A stretch of 48,144 nt of DNA from CAYXLW01 sp964466055 (GTDB lineage: Bacteria > Patescibacteriota > Gracilibacteria > GCA-2401425). The notes beneath the pieces were generated by a model. The model saw only the letters and a list, made by a program, of their open reading frames with translations, did no database searches and had not been told where the DNA came from. The translations under genes were made by a program, and so were the position numbers. This document shows positions 8,247-16,134 of the stretch, one piece after another. Location of the stretch: the NCBI GenBank assembly GCA_964466055.1, contig CAYXLW010000011.1, positions 1-48,144 on the forward strand, in the 5' to 3' direction. Numbering within the stretch: the first letter of the stretch is position 1; each line of letters begins with the position of its first letter.

Positions 8247-9884
8247 TTATCTAGCTGGAGGGGTATGTCCACCTCCTCCGCCACCTCCTCCGCCTCCGCT
8301 TTTTTTATTTGCCAAGCATTCAACATTATTTCCATTATTAATCCCATTACATGACCACTTGAATTTAGTACTTCCTCCTCCTGATTCTTGTCTCATGTTG
8401 GAAAGCGATCCTTTATTACATACTTCTGAAGCTGGAGGTTCTGACTCATATTCATTTCCCTGTGCACTTCCACATTCACCATCTATTTTTTTCAATGCCC
8501 AACACGATAAAGTTCCACATGTCCAAACAAACTTATTATCTCCTGTAGGTGCTACTGAAGGAGTTAATCCATTACTGCATAAATTTGAAGTAGGAGAAAT
8601 ATAAAATGAACCTTGATGAGATGTTCCACATTGCATTTGTGACGGTTGTGGCGGCTGTGTTGTTGATATTTTTTTAGCCCAACAAGTTCCAATATCAGCA
8701 CCTCCATTTATTCCCTTGCATATCCATCTATATTCACTCTGGTCTTTACTTGTTTGCATTCCAAAAAGAGTTCCTTTGCTACATGCATTGCTTTCTGTAG
8801 GAGGATTTTTATATGAGCCTCCGTTAATACACTCTCCATTAACAGCGACTTCTCCGCCACCGCCTGATTCGTCTTTTTTACAATCATTTTCATTTAATGT
8901 TCTCCTACATGTTACAGTCAGAGGCTTATCACAGCCTAATGCATAATATGTTGTTGATTCTCCTTCCTTGTATATTTTACAGTAACTTGTAGAACATTTT
9001 TCCTGTGGACCATTAATATCCCAAGGCGTCAAAGGACCTTCTTCGCACCAATGACCATGTCCACAAATATCTTCTTTATTCAAAGCACATCCCGCTGTTT
9101 TCCCATCATAACCTTGTCCGCTTAACTCCCAATAACTCCATTCTTTGATAACGCATTTCTTAGTATTTGAGCAATATTCATTACTTTTACACTGACTATC
9201 AATTAAACACTCCACACATTTATACTCTGAGTTATCACATACCGGCTTATTACCTGAACATGTTCCACAACTTACAGCACTTCCACAAAGCGTTGGCTTC
9301 CCACACTCATACCCTTTAGAAGAACAAGTGTCCTTACAGTTTCCAGGGTCTACACATTTTCCTGCAGAACAAACATTCTTACCTGAGCATGTCCCACAGC
9401 TAAATTCTTCGCCACAAAAAACATAATGCCCACATTCGTATTGTTTAGAAGAACATGAATCTGTACATTGAGGAGTGGAGCTTCCACATTTTCCATTCAC
9501 ACAATTTTGTCCTAATGGACAATCACCACAATATGTTGTTCCTCCTGTACATTCATTATTTAAATTACCACAAACATATCCTGCCGAGCTACAACTTGAT
9601 GGGTCGAGAAGAGTTATGTCTGAAAATCCAGGAGTAGCATCTCTAAAACTTTGCCACTCATCTGCAAAATCAGCAGGAACATAGTATGATAAGTTTAAAG
9701 ACCCATCATTTTTTACTATTTTACAAACATTGTGCTCATTTACAGTAATAGAAGTATTTGGATTACTTATATAGTAAGCAACAGCAACAACTACAGGAAC
9801 AAATATAAAAAAAGAAATAAAGACAATAAAATGTCTTTTTAAAAAATCTTTTAATTTTTTGAAGTTCAAGATAGATGAATTCAT
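8247..9884 (-). CDS. Cys-rich exported repeat protein with a poly-Gly C-terminus
   Basis: A 545-residue protein with a basic N-terminus and one membrane anchor (IVFISFFIFVPVVVAVAYYI), so most of it faces outward. The N-terminal half has three or more Cys-rich modules with the pattern C-x3-Y-x-C-G, CGTCSG and VC-x4-KC. The C-terminal third has three units of about 50 residues containing GxCG or GEC, a middle Cys-x2-G, W-x-C-x-G and C-x-A, resembling repeats seen in large secreted proteins. The chain ends in ten Gly followed by HTPPAR. The gene is 8 bp from the S74-protein gene and 28 bp from the giant Ig-like gene, so the three are probably one operon. Binding or adhesion is inferred; no enzymatic motif is visible. 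Confidence 0.75.
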   Translation of the reverse strand: MNSSILNFKKLKDFLKRHFIVFISFFIFVPVVVAVAYYISNPNTSITVNEHNVCKIVKNDGSLNLSYYVPADFADEWQSFRDATPGFSDITLLDPSSCSSAGYVCGNLNNECTGGTTYCGDCPLGQNCVNGKCGSSTPQCTDSCSSKQYECGHYVFCGEEFSCGTCSGKNVCSAGKCVDPGNCKDTCSSKGYECGKPTLCGSAVSCGTCSGNKPVCDNSEYKCVECLIDSQCKSNEYCSNTKKCVIKEWSYWELSGQGYDGKTAGCALNKEDICGHGHWCEEGPLTPWDINGPQEKCSTSYCKIYKEGESTTYYALGCDKPLTVTCRRTLNENDCKKDESGGGGEVAVNGECINGGSYKNPPTESNACSKGTLFGMQTSKDQSEYRWICKGINGGADIGTCWAKKISTTQPPQPSQMQCGTSHQGSFYISPTSNLCSNGLTPSVAPTGDNKFVWTCGTLSCWALKKIDGECGSAQGNEYESEPPASEVCNKGSLSNMRQESGGGSTKFKWSCNGINNGNNVECLANKKSGGGGGGGGGGHTPPAR

Positions 9885-9892
9885 TTTTTAAA

Positions 9893-10450
9893 TTAATTTT
9901 GAGATTCTAATCTTTCTATTTTTTTACTTAATTCCTCAATTTGTTTCTGTTGTTCTTTTATTGACTCGATTAATGGTGCAACTAAAGCCGCATAATCTAT
10001 TGATTTAAGTCCAGTTTCTGAATCTGTTGATACAACTTCAGGGAAAATTTCCTCTGTATCTTGAGCTATAAGTCCAATGTTTGATTTATTCGAATCTTTC
10101 CATTTAAAGCTAACTCCTGATAAATTCATAACTTTTTCTAAAGAAGCTTGAATTGGAGATATTTCTGTTTTTAGTGATCTATCTGAAGAATGTAAAAACT
10201 TAGTAGCTGTGACATTTCCTGCAATTCGAATACTGTTCTCTGTTACATGGATTGGATTTACAGTTTCGACAACAGCGTTCCATTCCCCTGTTGTTAAAAT
10301 TTGATTATCTGTTTTATATGGCAATGGCTTCGATGATACTGCGGCAAAAACTGTAAAGGCTCCTGCTGTAAGTAAAACACTTAGTGCTACATAAAAAGTG
10401 TGCGTTTTTATGAATTTTAATATTCTGGAAAAACGATCTAACGATTTCAT
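9893..10450 (-). CDS. membrane-anchored protein with a peptidase S74 (intramolecular chaperone) domain
   Basis: The 185-residue product has an N-terminal basic segment and a hydrophobic anchor (FYVALSVLLTAGAFTVFAA). A short region follows that resembles a tail-fibre neck (ENSIRIAGNVTATKF). The C-terminal S74 domain begins SSDRSLKTEI, keeping the Ser and the Lys five residues later that form the self-cleavage dyad of tail-fibre chaperones. GLIAQDTEEIFPEVV and the terminal coiled coil (QQKQIEELSKKIERL) are typical of the family, which folds as trimers. ATG 10450 gives a clean signal anchor; an upstream ATG at 10483 would add 11 hydrophobic residues. It is the first gene of the surface operon. 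Confidence 0.85.
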   Translation of the reverse strand: MKSLDRFSRILKFIKTHTFYVALSVLLTAGAFTVFAAVSSKPLPYKTDNQILTTGEWNAVVETVNPIHVTENSIRIAGNVTATKFLHSSDRSLKTEISPIQASLEKVMNLSGVSFKWKDSNKSNIGLIAQDTEEIFPEVVSTDSETGLKSIDYAALVAPLIESIKEQQKQIEELSKKIERLESQN

Positions 10451-10562
10451 TATAGTAAAGGCTAAAATATAAACTAAAGTCATTATATATACATTTTTTA
10501 TAAAATCAAAAAATAATTATAAAATTTAACAATAGCATTTAATCGATTTTTTCCCTTTTTTT

Positions 10563-10571
10563 TGCTATAAT
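10563..10571 (+). promoter_or_regulatory. extended -10 promoter of the 3D-domain gene
   Basis: TGCTATAAT is an extended -10 (TGn plus perfect TATAAT) located 37 bp before the ATG at 10608. The expected -35 position (around 10543) holds only a weak match, which is usual for extended -10 promoters. Confidence 0.5.
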
Positions 10572-10607
10572 TTCTTGATTGCTTAAAAATTAAAAATTTA
10601 AACAAAA

Positions 10608-11975
10608 ATGAAAAACCAAATTATCTTTAATTTTTTAACTGTTATATTCATTTTTATAGGCATGAATATATCCTTCGCAAGTGAGGAAGAAGTTGAAGAT
10701 TTAAATTACGATTATTATCTACAAGATTTTGTGATTTCTGCATATTATTCCCCATTGCCAAATCAAACTAGATATCTAAGAGGTTCATATGAGAATGATA
10801 TTAAACTAAACGGAAGAGGAACAAATGGTGCTGATGGAACTGAAGTTTTTATGGGAATGATAGCAGCCCCAAAATCATATTCATTTGGTACTTTGATTGA
10901 TATTCCTGAATTAGGAATTGGAGCAGTACATGACAGAGGAGGCGCAATTATTGAAAAAGGAGATTATCACCGAATTGATATTTGGATGGGATCTGGAGAT
11001 CAAGGGCTTTCTCGTGCTTTAAATTGGGGTATGCGACGTATCATTGGAAAAGTTTATTTTGAGAAAGATATAATTGCTACCAATTTAGATTTCACAAAAA
11101 TTCCAGCAACATTACCAATTGTTACAAATATCAAAAAAGATCAAGCTAAAGTTGGTTTAATTTCTAAAACCCTAGCTTTTGACATCATTGATGAACAAGT
11201 AGTAACACTTAAAGAGGCGTTAAAAAATTTAGGATATTTTTCTGGAGAAACTCAAAATAATTATTTTGGAAAAGACTTGGAATCTTCAATTGTTCGTTTT
11301 CAGATTGATAAAAAAATAATATCAGATACAAGCTCATATGGAGCAGGACATGTTGGGCTAAAAACCCGAGAAGCCTTATTAGATGAAATAGTAAATAATA
11401 ATATAGTAATAAAAACTCCTTCAGAAAAAGTTACAAGCGTTCAAATAAAAATTCAGGATGGAATAAGTAAAATTTCTTCAGAGGACAATGCCGAGAACTT
11501 AAAAGTTATTCTTTCAAATTTAGGATATTATGAAGGGATTATAGATACTAAATATTCTGATGATTTATTCTCTGCAATTTTTGCGTTTCAAAAAGATAAT
11601 AATATTTTAAAAAACGAAACTGATTCAGGAGCTGGTATTTTTGGGCCAAAAACAAAAGAAGCCCTTGAAAAAACTTTAACACAAAGAAAAGAAAAAATTA
11701 GTAATTTTCCAAAACATAGAACAATTGTATTTGACGGTGAAAAAGAAGAGAACAGTTTTCAAGCAAGCGTTGTTCCAAAAGACGTCTCTTTTCCTGCTGT
11801 AAGGTTTAATATAACAAAACAACAGTTTGCAATTGGGGATAAAGGTGAGAATGTTGAAAAACTACAAGCATTTCTAGCTCAAAAAGGAATATTAAAAGAT
11901 GAGTATATAACAGGATATTTTGGGCCAATAACAGAAAACGCTGTTTCAATGTTGCGAACTGAAGTAATAAAATAA
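10608..11975 (+). CDS. secreted 3D-domain protein with three peptidoglycan-binding repeats
   Basis: A 455-residue protein with an N-terminal signal (IFNFLTVIFIFIGMNISFAS). Residues about 40-150 form a 3D domain, the double-psi barrel found in MltA and YabE/YocH-type wall lytic enzymes. FGTLIDIPELG, VHDRGGAI and YHRIDIWMG carry the conserved Asp residues. Three PG_binding_1-like units follow: LKEALKNLGYF with SIVRFQ, LKVILSNLGYYEG with AIFAFQKDN, and KLQAFLAQKGIL with GPITENAV. The order of catalytic domain then wall-binding repeats suggests a peptidoglycan-remodelling enzyme outside the membrane. It stands alone, divergent from the surface operon, with its own extended -10 promoter. Confidence 0.85.
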   Translation: MKNQIIFNFLTVIFIFIGMNISFASEEEVEDLNYDYYLQDFVISAYYSPLPNQTRYLRGSYENDIKLNGRGTNGADGTEVFMGMIAAPKSYSFGTLIDIPELGIGAVHDRGGAIIEKGDYHRIDIWMGSGDQGLSRALNWGMRRIIGKVYFEKDIIATNLDFTKIPATLPIVTNIKKDQAKVGLISKTLAFDIIDEQVVTLKEALKNLGYFSGETQNNYFGKDLESSIVRFQIDKKIISDTSSYGAGHVGLKTREALLDEIVNNNIVIKTPSEKVTSVQIKIQDGISKISSEDNAENLKVILSNLGYYEGIIDTKYSDDLFSAIFAFQKDNNILKNETDSGAGIFGPKTKEALEKTLTQRKEKISNFPKHRTIVFDGEKEENSFQASVVPKDVSFPAVRFNITKQQFAIGDKGENVEKLQAFLAQKGILKDEYITGYFGPITENAVSMLRTEVIK

Positions 11976-12206
11976 AAAAACTTACTCTTAAATGCCAAAG
12001 GCTTGAAATTGATATCTAGCCCTCTGTCTTTTTTCCATTCTATTTTAATAGCTCTACATTATATTTTTGTAAATATTTTTACTTCATCATACCAATTGTA
12101 TTGCTTTACATTGGAGAATTTTTTGATAAAAATCTCAAATATTTTTTTATTTAATTTTTATTTTTCTAAATTTAAAATAAAATCTTTTGGCACAAATATA
12201 AATATT

Positions 12207-13187
12207 ATGAAAAATAATAAGATCGTAGGGCTTTCTCCAATGGCAGGATACACAGATTCTCCATTTAGATCACTCGTTAGAGAACTATGCCCTGAAGCAT
12301 ACTTAGTTACAGAGCTTATATCTGCTGATGGACTGAAGTATTGTTCTAAAAAAACGGAAGAAATGATGAATCACTTCCCAAATGAAAAACCTTTAATAGT
12401 TCAATTATTTGGAAAACATCCAAATTTTTTTGCAACAGCAGCAATTGCTGCTAAAAAAGCAGGAGCCTCTGGGATTGATATAAATATGGGATGTCCTGCA
12501 AAAAAAGTAATTCACTCAGGACACGGATCTGCTCTTATTAAAAATTGTGAACTTGCATATGAAATTGTAAAAGTTTGTGCAGAAGCAACTGATTTGCCAG
12601 TAAGTGTAAAAACTAGACTAGGATGGACCCGTGAAGGTGTTGATAATAATGAATTAACTGAAAATTTAATAAAATTTTGTAAAGGACTAGAAGAATCTGG
12701 AGCAAAAATGATTTGCATTCATGGAAGAACTGTAAAGCAAGAATATACAGGAAGTGCTGACTGGGAAGCAATTTATGAAGTTAAAAAGGAATTAAAAATT
12801 CCCGTTATTGGAAATGGAGATATAAACGACATTAAAGATGCTAAAGAAAAAATTAAAAATTTAGATGGTGTTTTTATTGGGCGTGGAGCAATTGGAAGAC
12901 CTTGGCTAATTACACAAGTTCATGCGGCATTAAATAATTTAGAAGGGCTAAAAGATCCTGATTTTTTTGAAATAAAAGAATTTGCAATACGCCATGCTAA
13001 ACTTGCATGGGAGATGAAAGGATTTAAAGGAATGCTTGAAATGAGAAAAAATCTTGTTTGTTATTTAAAGGGAATGCCAAGAGCTTCCGAATTTAGGCAA
13101 AGGTTGGTTCATGTAGAAAGTGTGGATGATGTAAAAAATGTTTTAGATGAGTATGAAAAATTTTTTAAAGAAGAAATGAATATTTAA
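12207..13187 (+). CDS. dusB: tRNA-dihydrouridine synthase (DusB-like)
   Basis: An FMN-dependent reductase of uridines in the tRNA D-loop, 326 residues, the usual Dus size. It has the N-terminal signature LSPMAGYTDSPFR, the QLFG stretch, NMGCPAKKV with the catalytic Cys, VKTRLGW, CIHGRT and VIGNGDI, then GVFIGRGAIGRPW at the phosphate-binding end of the TIM barrel. The frame is open back to a TTG at 12003, but the added 68 residues are AT-rich hydrophobic sequence unlike any Dus. ATG 12207 is therefore the start, and about 230 bp upstream is non-coding. Confidence 0.92.
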   Translation: MKNNKIVGLSPMAGYTDSPFRSLVRELCPEAYLVTELISADGLKYCSKKTEEMMNHFPNEKPLIVQLFGKHPNFFATAAIAAKKAGASGIDINMGCPAKKVIHSGHGSALIKNCELAYEIVKVCAEATDLPVSVKTRLGWTREGVDNNELTENLIKFCKGLEESGAKMICIHGRTVKQEYTGSADWEAIYEVKKELKIPVIGNGDINDIKDAKEKIKNLDGVFIGRGAIGRPWLITQVHAALNNLEGLKDPDFFEIKEFAIRHAKLAWEMKGFKGMLEMRKNLVCYLKGMPRASEFRQRLVHVESVDDVKNVLDEYEKFFKEEMNI

Positions 13188-13200
13188 TACGTAGAAATTG

Positions 13201-13233
13201 TTCCTCCCCTTGAAGGGGAGGCTAGGAGGGGTA
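13201..13233 (+). repeat. DUF559-associated palindromic repeat, copy 1
   Basis: The unit is TCCTCCCCTTGAAGGGGAGG followed by CTAGGAGGGGTA. CTCCCCTTGAAGGGGAG is a self-complementary stem, and the trailing AGGAGGGG can compete for pairing with the first arm. It lies 14 bp after dusB and 18 bp from the stop of the DUF559 gene. Copies 2 and 3 lie on the other side of that gene. Confidence 0.85.
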
Positions 13234-13250
13234 TCTAAAATTCCATATTT

Positions 13251-13610
13251 TTATTCAATAAATTTTAGTATTACTTCTAAGCACCCTTGAACATTGGTCA
13301 TTATTTCTTGATTCGTAAATCGAACTATTTTCATTTCTTGTTCTTTCAAAAAATCAGTTCTTTTCTTGTTGTATTTTATTGCTTCTGGAGTTTCAAAATG
13401 ACTATCTCCATCTATTTCAATAACAAGCTTTTTCTCAAAGGAATAAAAATCTACAATATATTTCCCAATTGAACATTGTCTTCTAAATTTCACTCCATTT
13501 AATTGTTTTTTCCGTAAATAATACCAGAGTTTTCTCTCGGGTTCTGTCATATTATTTCTAAGTTTTTTTCTAATGTCTTTTTTATCTGAATTATTTATTA
13601 AGACACTCAT
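13251..13610 (-). CDS. DUF559 protein, Vsr-like PD-(D/E)XK endonuclease
   Basis: The 119-residue protein matches stand-alone DUF559 in length and order. NNMTEPERKLWYYLRKKQL is the helical N-terminus. GVKFRRQCSIGKYIVDFYS follows, and then the nuclease core LVIEIDGDSHF with the acidic residues of the Vsr-like restriction-endonuclease fold. The C-terminal strand (EMKIVRFTNQEI) is also typical. No methylase or restriction partner is nearby. The gene is bracketed by three copies of a palindromic GGGGAGG-type repeat, so a role in spreading or repairing that repeat is possible; that is inference. Confidence 0.9.
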   Translation of the reverse strand: MSVLINNSDKKDIRKKLRNNMTEPERKLWYYLRKKQLNGVKFRRQCSIGKYIVDFYSFEKKLVIEIDGDSHFETPEAIKYNKKRTDFLKEQEMKIVRFTNQEIMTNVQGCLEVILKFIE

Positions 13611-13642
13611 TAATTAAAGATTTATTAATATCGATAGTATAA

Positions 13643-13676
13643 TACCCCCTCTAGCTTCCCCTGCAAGGGGGAGAAA
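13643..13676 (-). repeat. DUF559-associated palindromic repeat, copy 2 (inverted)
   Basis: TACCCCCTCTAGCTTCCCCT then GCAAGGGGGAGAAA is the reverse complement of copies 1 and 3 with a few substitutions. It begins 33 bp from the DUF559 start codon, in the promoter region of that gene. Confidence 0.8.
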
Positions 13677-13724
13677 TTTTAATTTTGTTTCTAACTCCTT
13701 TTTCATAAGAATCTCAATTTTATG

Positions 13725-13756
13725 TTCCTCCCCTTCAGGGGAGGTTAGGAGGGGTA
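13725..13756 (+). repeat. DUF559-associated palindromic repeat, copy 3
   Basis: TTCCTCCCCTTCAGGGGAGG then TTAGGAGGGGTA has the same orientation as copy 1 and differs from it by very few bases. It lies 76 bp before the TTG start of the RNA methyltransferase gene. Confidence 0.8.
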
Positions 13757-13831
13757 TTTTAAAAATCATTATTATTCAATAGAAATTCTCTTATATTTCT
13801 TTTAAACTTTAAAAGAAAATAATTTTTACTT

Positions 13832-15241
13832 TTGGATAAAAAGATCCCAGAAATATTTTGGCAAAAATACATAAAGATACTCTCTAAAAAGGAATTTGAA
13901 AGATTTCAATCTTCATGCTTAACATCTTTAAGAAAAAGTATTCGAGTTAATACTTTAAAAACATCAGTAAATGATTTTAAGAAGAAATCAAAAAATTTAG
14001 GATGGGAATTGTCTCCTATTCCTTGGTGCAAAGAAGGATTTTGGATAGACAGGGAAGACAGAAGTAAGCCACTTGGAAAGTCGTATTTACATCAAGCAGG
14101 ACATTTTTATATACAAGAAGCATCTTCAATGTTACCTCCTGAAGTTTTGAATCCTAAAAAAAATGAGATTATTTTAGATATGGCATCTGCTCCTGGATCT
14201 AAAACAATACAGATTTCAGCAATTATGAAAAATACTGGAATCATTATTGCAAATGAACCTGAATCTTCTCGAATAAAAGCAATGGCTTCTAACATTGATA
14301 GACTTGGTGCTGCTAATGTTCTTATTACAAAAAAACATGGACAAGTTTTTAGTGAATATTTTCCCAACTTTTTCGATAAAGTCTTGTTAGATGCACCATG
14401 TTCAGGAGAAGGGACTATTCGTAAGGATTCAAAAGCACTTGAAACTTGGAATGATAAAAGAGTTGAATCTATCGCAAATATTCAAAGAGTTCTTATATCT
14501 CATGCATTTAAAACTTTAAAACCTGGAGGTGAACTAGTTTATTCTACTTGTACATTATCACCTGAAGAAAATGAGGATATTATAAAAAATTTATTAGAAG
14601 AATTTCCTAATAATGCAGAAGTTATTCCTCTTAACTATCCGCCTGCTAACTCCTCACTTGAAAAGTTACCTGATTTTGGATTAAAAGGAGTTTTGAGAAT
14701 TTGGCCACATTTGTACGATTCTGAAGGTTTTTTTGTCGCAAAGATAAAGAAGCGTCACTTAACTGAAGCAGGTAATTTTATAGATACAAGACGAGATTCT
14801 CCTTTTTCTAAATTGAGTAAAAAAAACAAAAACTTTTTAAATAAATATTTCTTAGAATCTTTCGGGTTTATTTTAAAAGAAGATCAAAATTTTTTTGAGA
14901 GAGGGGGACAGACTTTCATAAGACCTGAAAATTTTGAATCTATTGCTTCAAAAATAATAATTGAAAAAGGTGGAATTTTATTTTGCGAAAGACATAAAAA
15001 TGATTTAAAGCTAACTCACGAAGGTGCTTTATATTTAACTCAAAATTATGATATTAAAAAAGGATTCATTGATTTAAATGAAGATGAATGTAAGGATTAT
15101 ATGGAAGGAAGAGATATTAATAGAGAAATTGCTGAAAAAAATACTGTCTTTATCAAATTTAATAATGTTTTTCTTGGAATTGGGAAAAAAGTACAAAAAA
15201 AGATTAAAAATCAATTACCACGTCATTTTGTAATTCAGTAA
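13832..15241 (+). CDS. RsmB/RsmF-type RNA m5C methyltransferase (NOL1/NOP2/Sun family)
   Basis: A 469-residue SAM-dependent cytosine-5 RNA methyltransferase. The N-terminal RNA-binding part includes SIRVNTLK. The SAM motif is LDMASAPGSKT. Motif IV is LLDAPCSGEGT with the release Cys, and motif VI is VYSTCTLSPEENE with the nucleophilic Cys. The C-terminal region after residue 300 (FIRPENFESIASKI and the domain ending NNVFLGIGKKVQKK) resembles the RsmF/YebU PUA-like extension, so 16S rRNA is the likely substrate. The start is TTG 13832: no ATG precedes the conserved region. It sits between the DUF559 and GIY-YIG repeat cassettes. Confidence 0.9.
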   Translation: MDKKIPEIFWQKYIKILSKKEFERFQSSCLTSLRKSIRVNTLKTSVNDFKKKSKNLGWELSPIPWCKEGFWIDREDRSKPLGKSYLHQAGHFYIQEASSMLPPEVLNPKKNEIILDMASAPGSKTIQISAIMKNTGIIIANEPESSRIKAMASNIDRLGAANVLITKKHGQVFSEYFPNFFDKVLLDAPCSGEGTIRKDSKALETWNDKRVESIANIQRVLISHAFKTLKPGGELVYSTCTLSPEENEDIIKNLLEEFPNNAEVIPLNYPPANSSLEKLPDFGLKGVLRIWPHLYDSEGFFVAKIKKRHLTEAGNFIDTRRDSPFSKLSKKNKNFLNKYFLESFGFILKEDQNFFERGGQTFIRPENFESIASKIIIEKGGILFCERHKNDLKLTHEGALYLTQNYDIKKGFIDLNEDECKDYMEGRDINREIAEKNTVFIKFNNVFLGIGKKVQKKIKNQLPRHFVIQ

Positions 15242-15244
15242 CTC

Positions 15245-15328
15245 TGTCATTGCAAACGAAGTGAAACGTAGCGAAGCAATGTTAGCCTATTCAGAGATTA
15301 CTTCGTCACTATCGCTCCTCGTAATGAA
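15245..15328. repeat. GIY-YIG-associated palindromic repeat, copy 1
   Basis: It starts TGTCATTGCAAACGAAGTGA and ends CTCCTCGTAATGA. The ends are inverted repeats (TGTCATTGC against GTAATGA), and the inside is also complementary (AGCGAAGCAATG against AGATTACTTCG). The result is one long imperfect hairpin. Confidence 0.85.
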
Positions 15329-15342
15329 ATAGCTCGTTACCC

Positions 15343-15436
15343 TGTCATTGCGAACATAATGAAATGTAGTGAAGCAATCTCTTTCTAAGTAGCTGTTCAG
15401 AGATTACTTCTGTCGCTCCGCTCCCTCGTAATGACA
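15343..15436. repeat. GIY-YIG-associated palindromic repeat, copy 2
   Basis: TGTCATTGCGAACATAATGA at the left end and CTCCCTCGTAATGACA at the right, with GAAGCAATCTCTTT pairing with AGAGATTACTTC inside. It lies 38 bp before the GIY-YIG start codon. Confidence 0.88.
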
Positions 15437-15474
15437 ATTAACCTAACTTTGTTCTAACTAATAAATTTGAAATA

Positions 15475-15777
15475 ATGAGAGAGCATAATTATTATGTTTA
15501 CATAATAACAAACAAAGGGAATACCGTTCTTTACACTGGATTAACAAATAATCTCACCAGAAGAATGTATGAACATAAAAATAAACTTATTTCTGGGTTT
15601 TCAAAAAAGTACAATGTAAACAAATTAGTTTATTATTGTCATACAACAAGCATTGAAAGTGCTATTTTAGAAGAAAAAAAGATCAAAGCAGGAAATCGTA
15701 AAAAGAAAATTGAAAGAGTCGAAAAAATGAATCCTGAATGGAAAGATTTAAGTGATGATTTATTTGAATTTGAATAA
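15475..15777 (+). CDS. small GIY-YIG nuclease (UPF0213/YhbQ-like)
   Basis: The 100-residue single-domain protein has the GIY-YIG core in the form YYVYIITNK with VLYTGLTNNLTRRMYEHK. The first Tyr, the YTG motif, the Arg of RRMYEH and the Glu in AILEEKKIKAG are the catalytic set. KLVYYCHTTSIESAI and the C-terminal NPEWKDLS fit the UPF0213/endonuclease subfamily often found as free-standing genes. Two copies of a long palindromic repeat precede it and three follow it, all of one family, so the gene and repeat look like a mobile unit. Repair nuclease is the alternative. Confidence 0.9.
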   Translation: MREHNYYVYIITNKGNTVLYTGLTNNLTRRMYEHKNKLISGFSKKYNVNKLVYYCHTTSIESAILEEKKIKAGNRKKKIERVEKMNPEWKDLSDDLFEFE

Positions 15778-15786
15778 CATGAACAG

Positions 15787-15880
15787 TGTCATTGCGAGCG
15801 AAGTGAAACGTAGCGAAGCAATCTCTTTTCAGCTAGACTATTCAGAGATTACTTCCTCACTATCGCTCCTCGTAATGACA
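15787..15880. repeat. GIY-YIG-associated palindromic repeat, copy 3
   Basis: TGTCATTGCGAGCGAAGTGA to TCCTCGTAATGACA, a near match to copy 1 at the ends and in the GTAGCGAAGCAATCTCTTTT core. It begins 9 bp after the GIY-YIG stop codon. Confidence 0.88.
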
Positions 15881-15892
15881 GACCTCGCTCCT

Positions 15893-16011
15893 TGTCATTG
15901 CGAACGTAATGAAATGTAGTGAAGCAATCTCTTGTCATTAGGATTAAATCAAAGTAATCTCTTAAAAGGTTGCCACGTCATGCCGATTAATCGGGATTTC
16001 TCGCAATGACA
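15893..16011. repeat. GIY-YIG-associated palindromic repeat, copy 4 (with divergent right arm)
   Basis: The left arm (TGTCATTGCGAACGTAATGA, GAAGCAATCTCTTG) matches the family. The right arm is replaced by AAAGTAATCTCTTAAAAGGT, TGCCACGTCATGCC and a small hairpin CCGATTAATCGG, and it closes with TCGCAATGACA. It is longer than the other copies and may be a recombinant. Confidence 0.75.
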
Positions 16012-16029
16012 CAACTGTTTTCTTTTTAC

Positions 16030-16111
16030 TGTCATTGCGATTCCAATTTATTGGAAGAAGCAATCTACATTATATAGATTACTTCGGTCGTTTCACTCCC
16101 TCGTAATGACA
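16030..16111. repeat. GIY-YIG-associated palindromic repeat, copy 5
   Basis: TGTCATTGCGATTCCAATTT and TCCCTCGTAATGACA form the ends. The interior keeps GAAGCAATCT and AGATTACTTCGGTCG but has a private stem CCAATTTATTGG. It ends 23 bp before the ATG of the YqaA-like gene. Confidence 0.8.
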
Positions 16112-16134
16112 AATTAACTTCTAACTTTCAACGA

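Noticed and set aside
8182..8604. Plus-strand open frame of 140 codons with poly-Pro
   Set aside because: It is antisense to the Cys-rich protein gene; the poly-Pro is the complement of the poly-Gly codons.
12003..12206. N-terminal extension of DusB from TTG 12003
   Set aside because: The 68 added residues are hydrophobic AT-rich sequence unlike the family; ATG 12207 gives the normal length and N-terminal motif.
13201..16111. CRISPR array
   Set aside because: The repeats are long palindromes with irregular spacing and no uniform spacers, and no cas gene is present.
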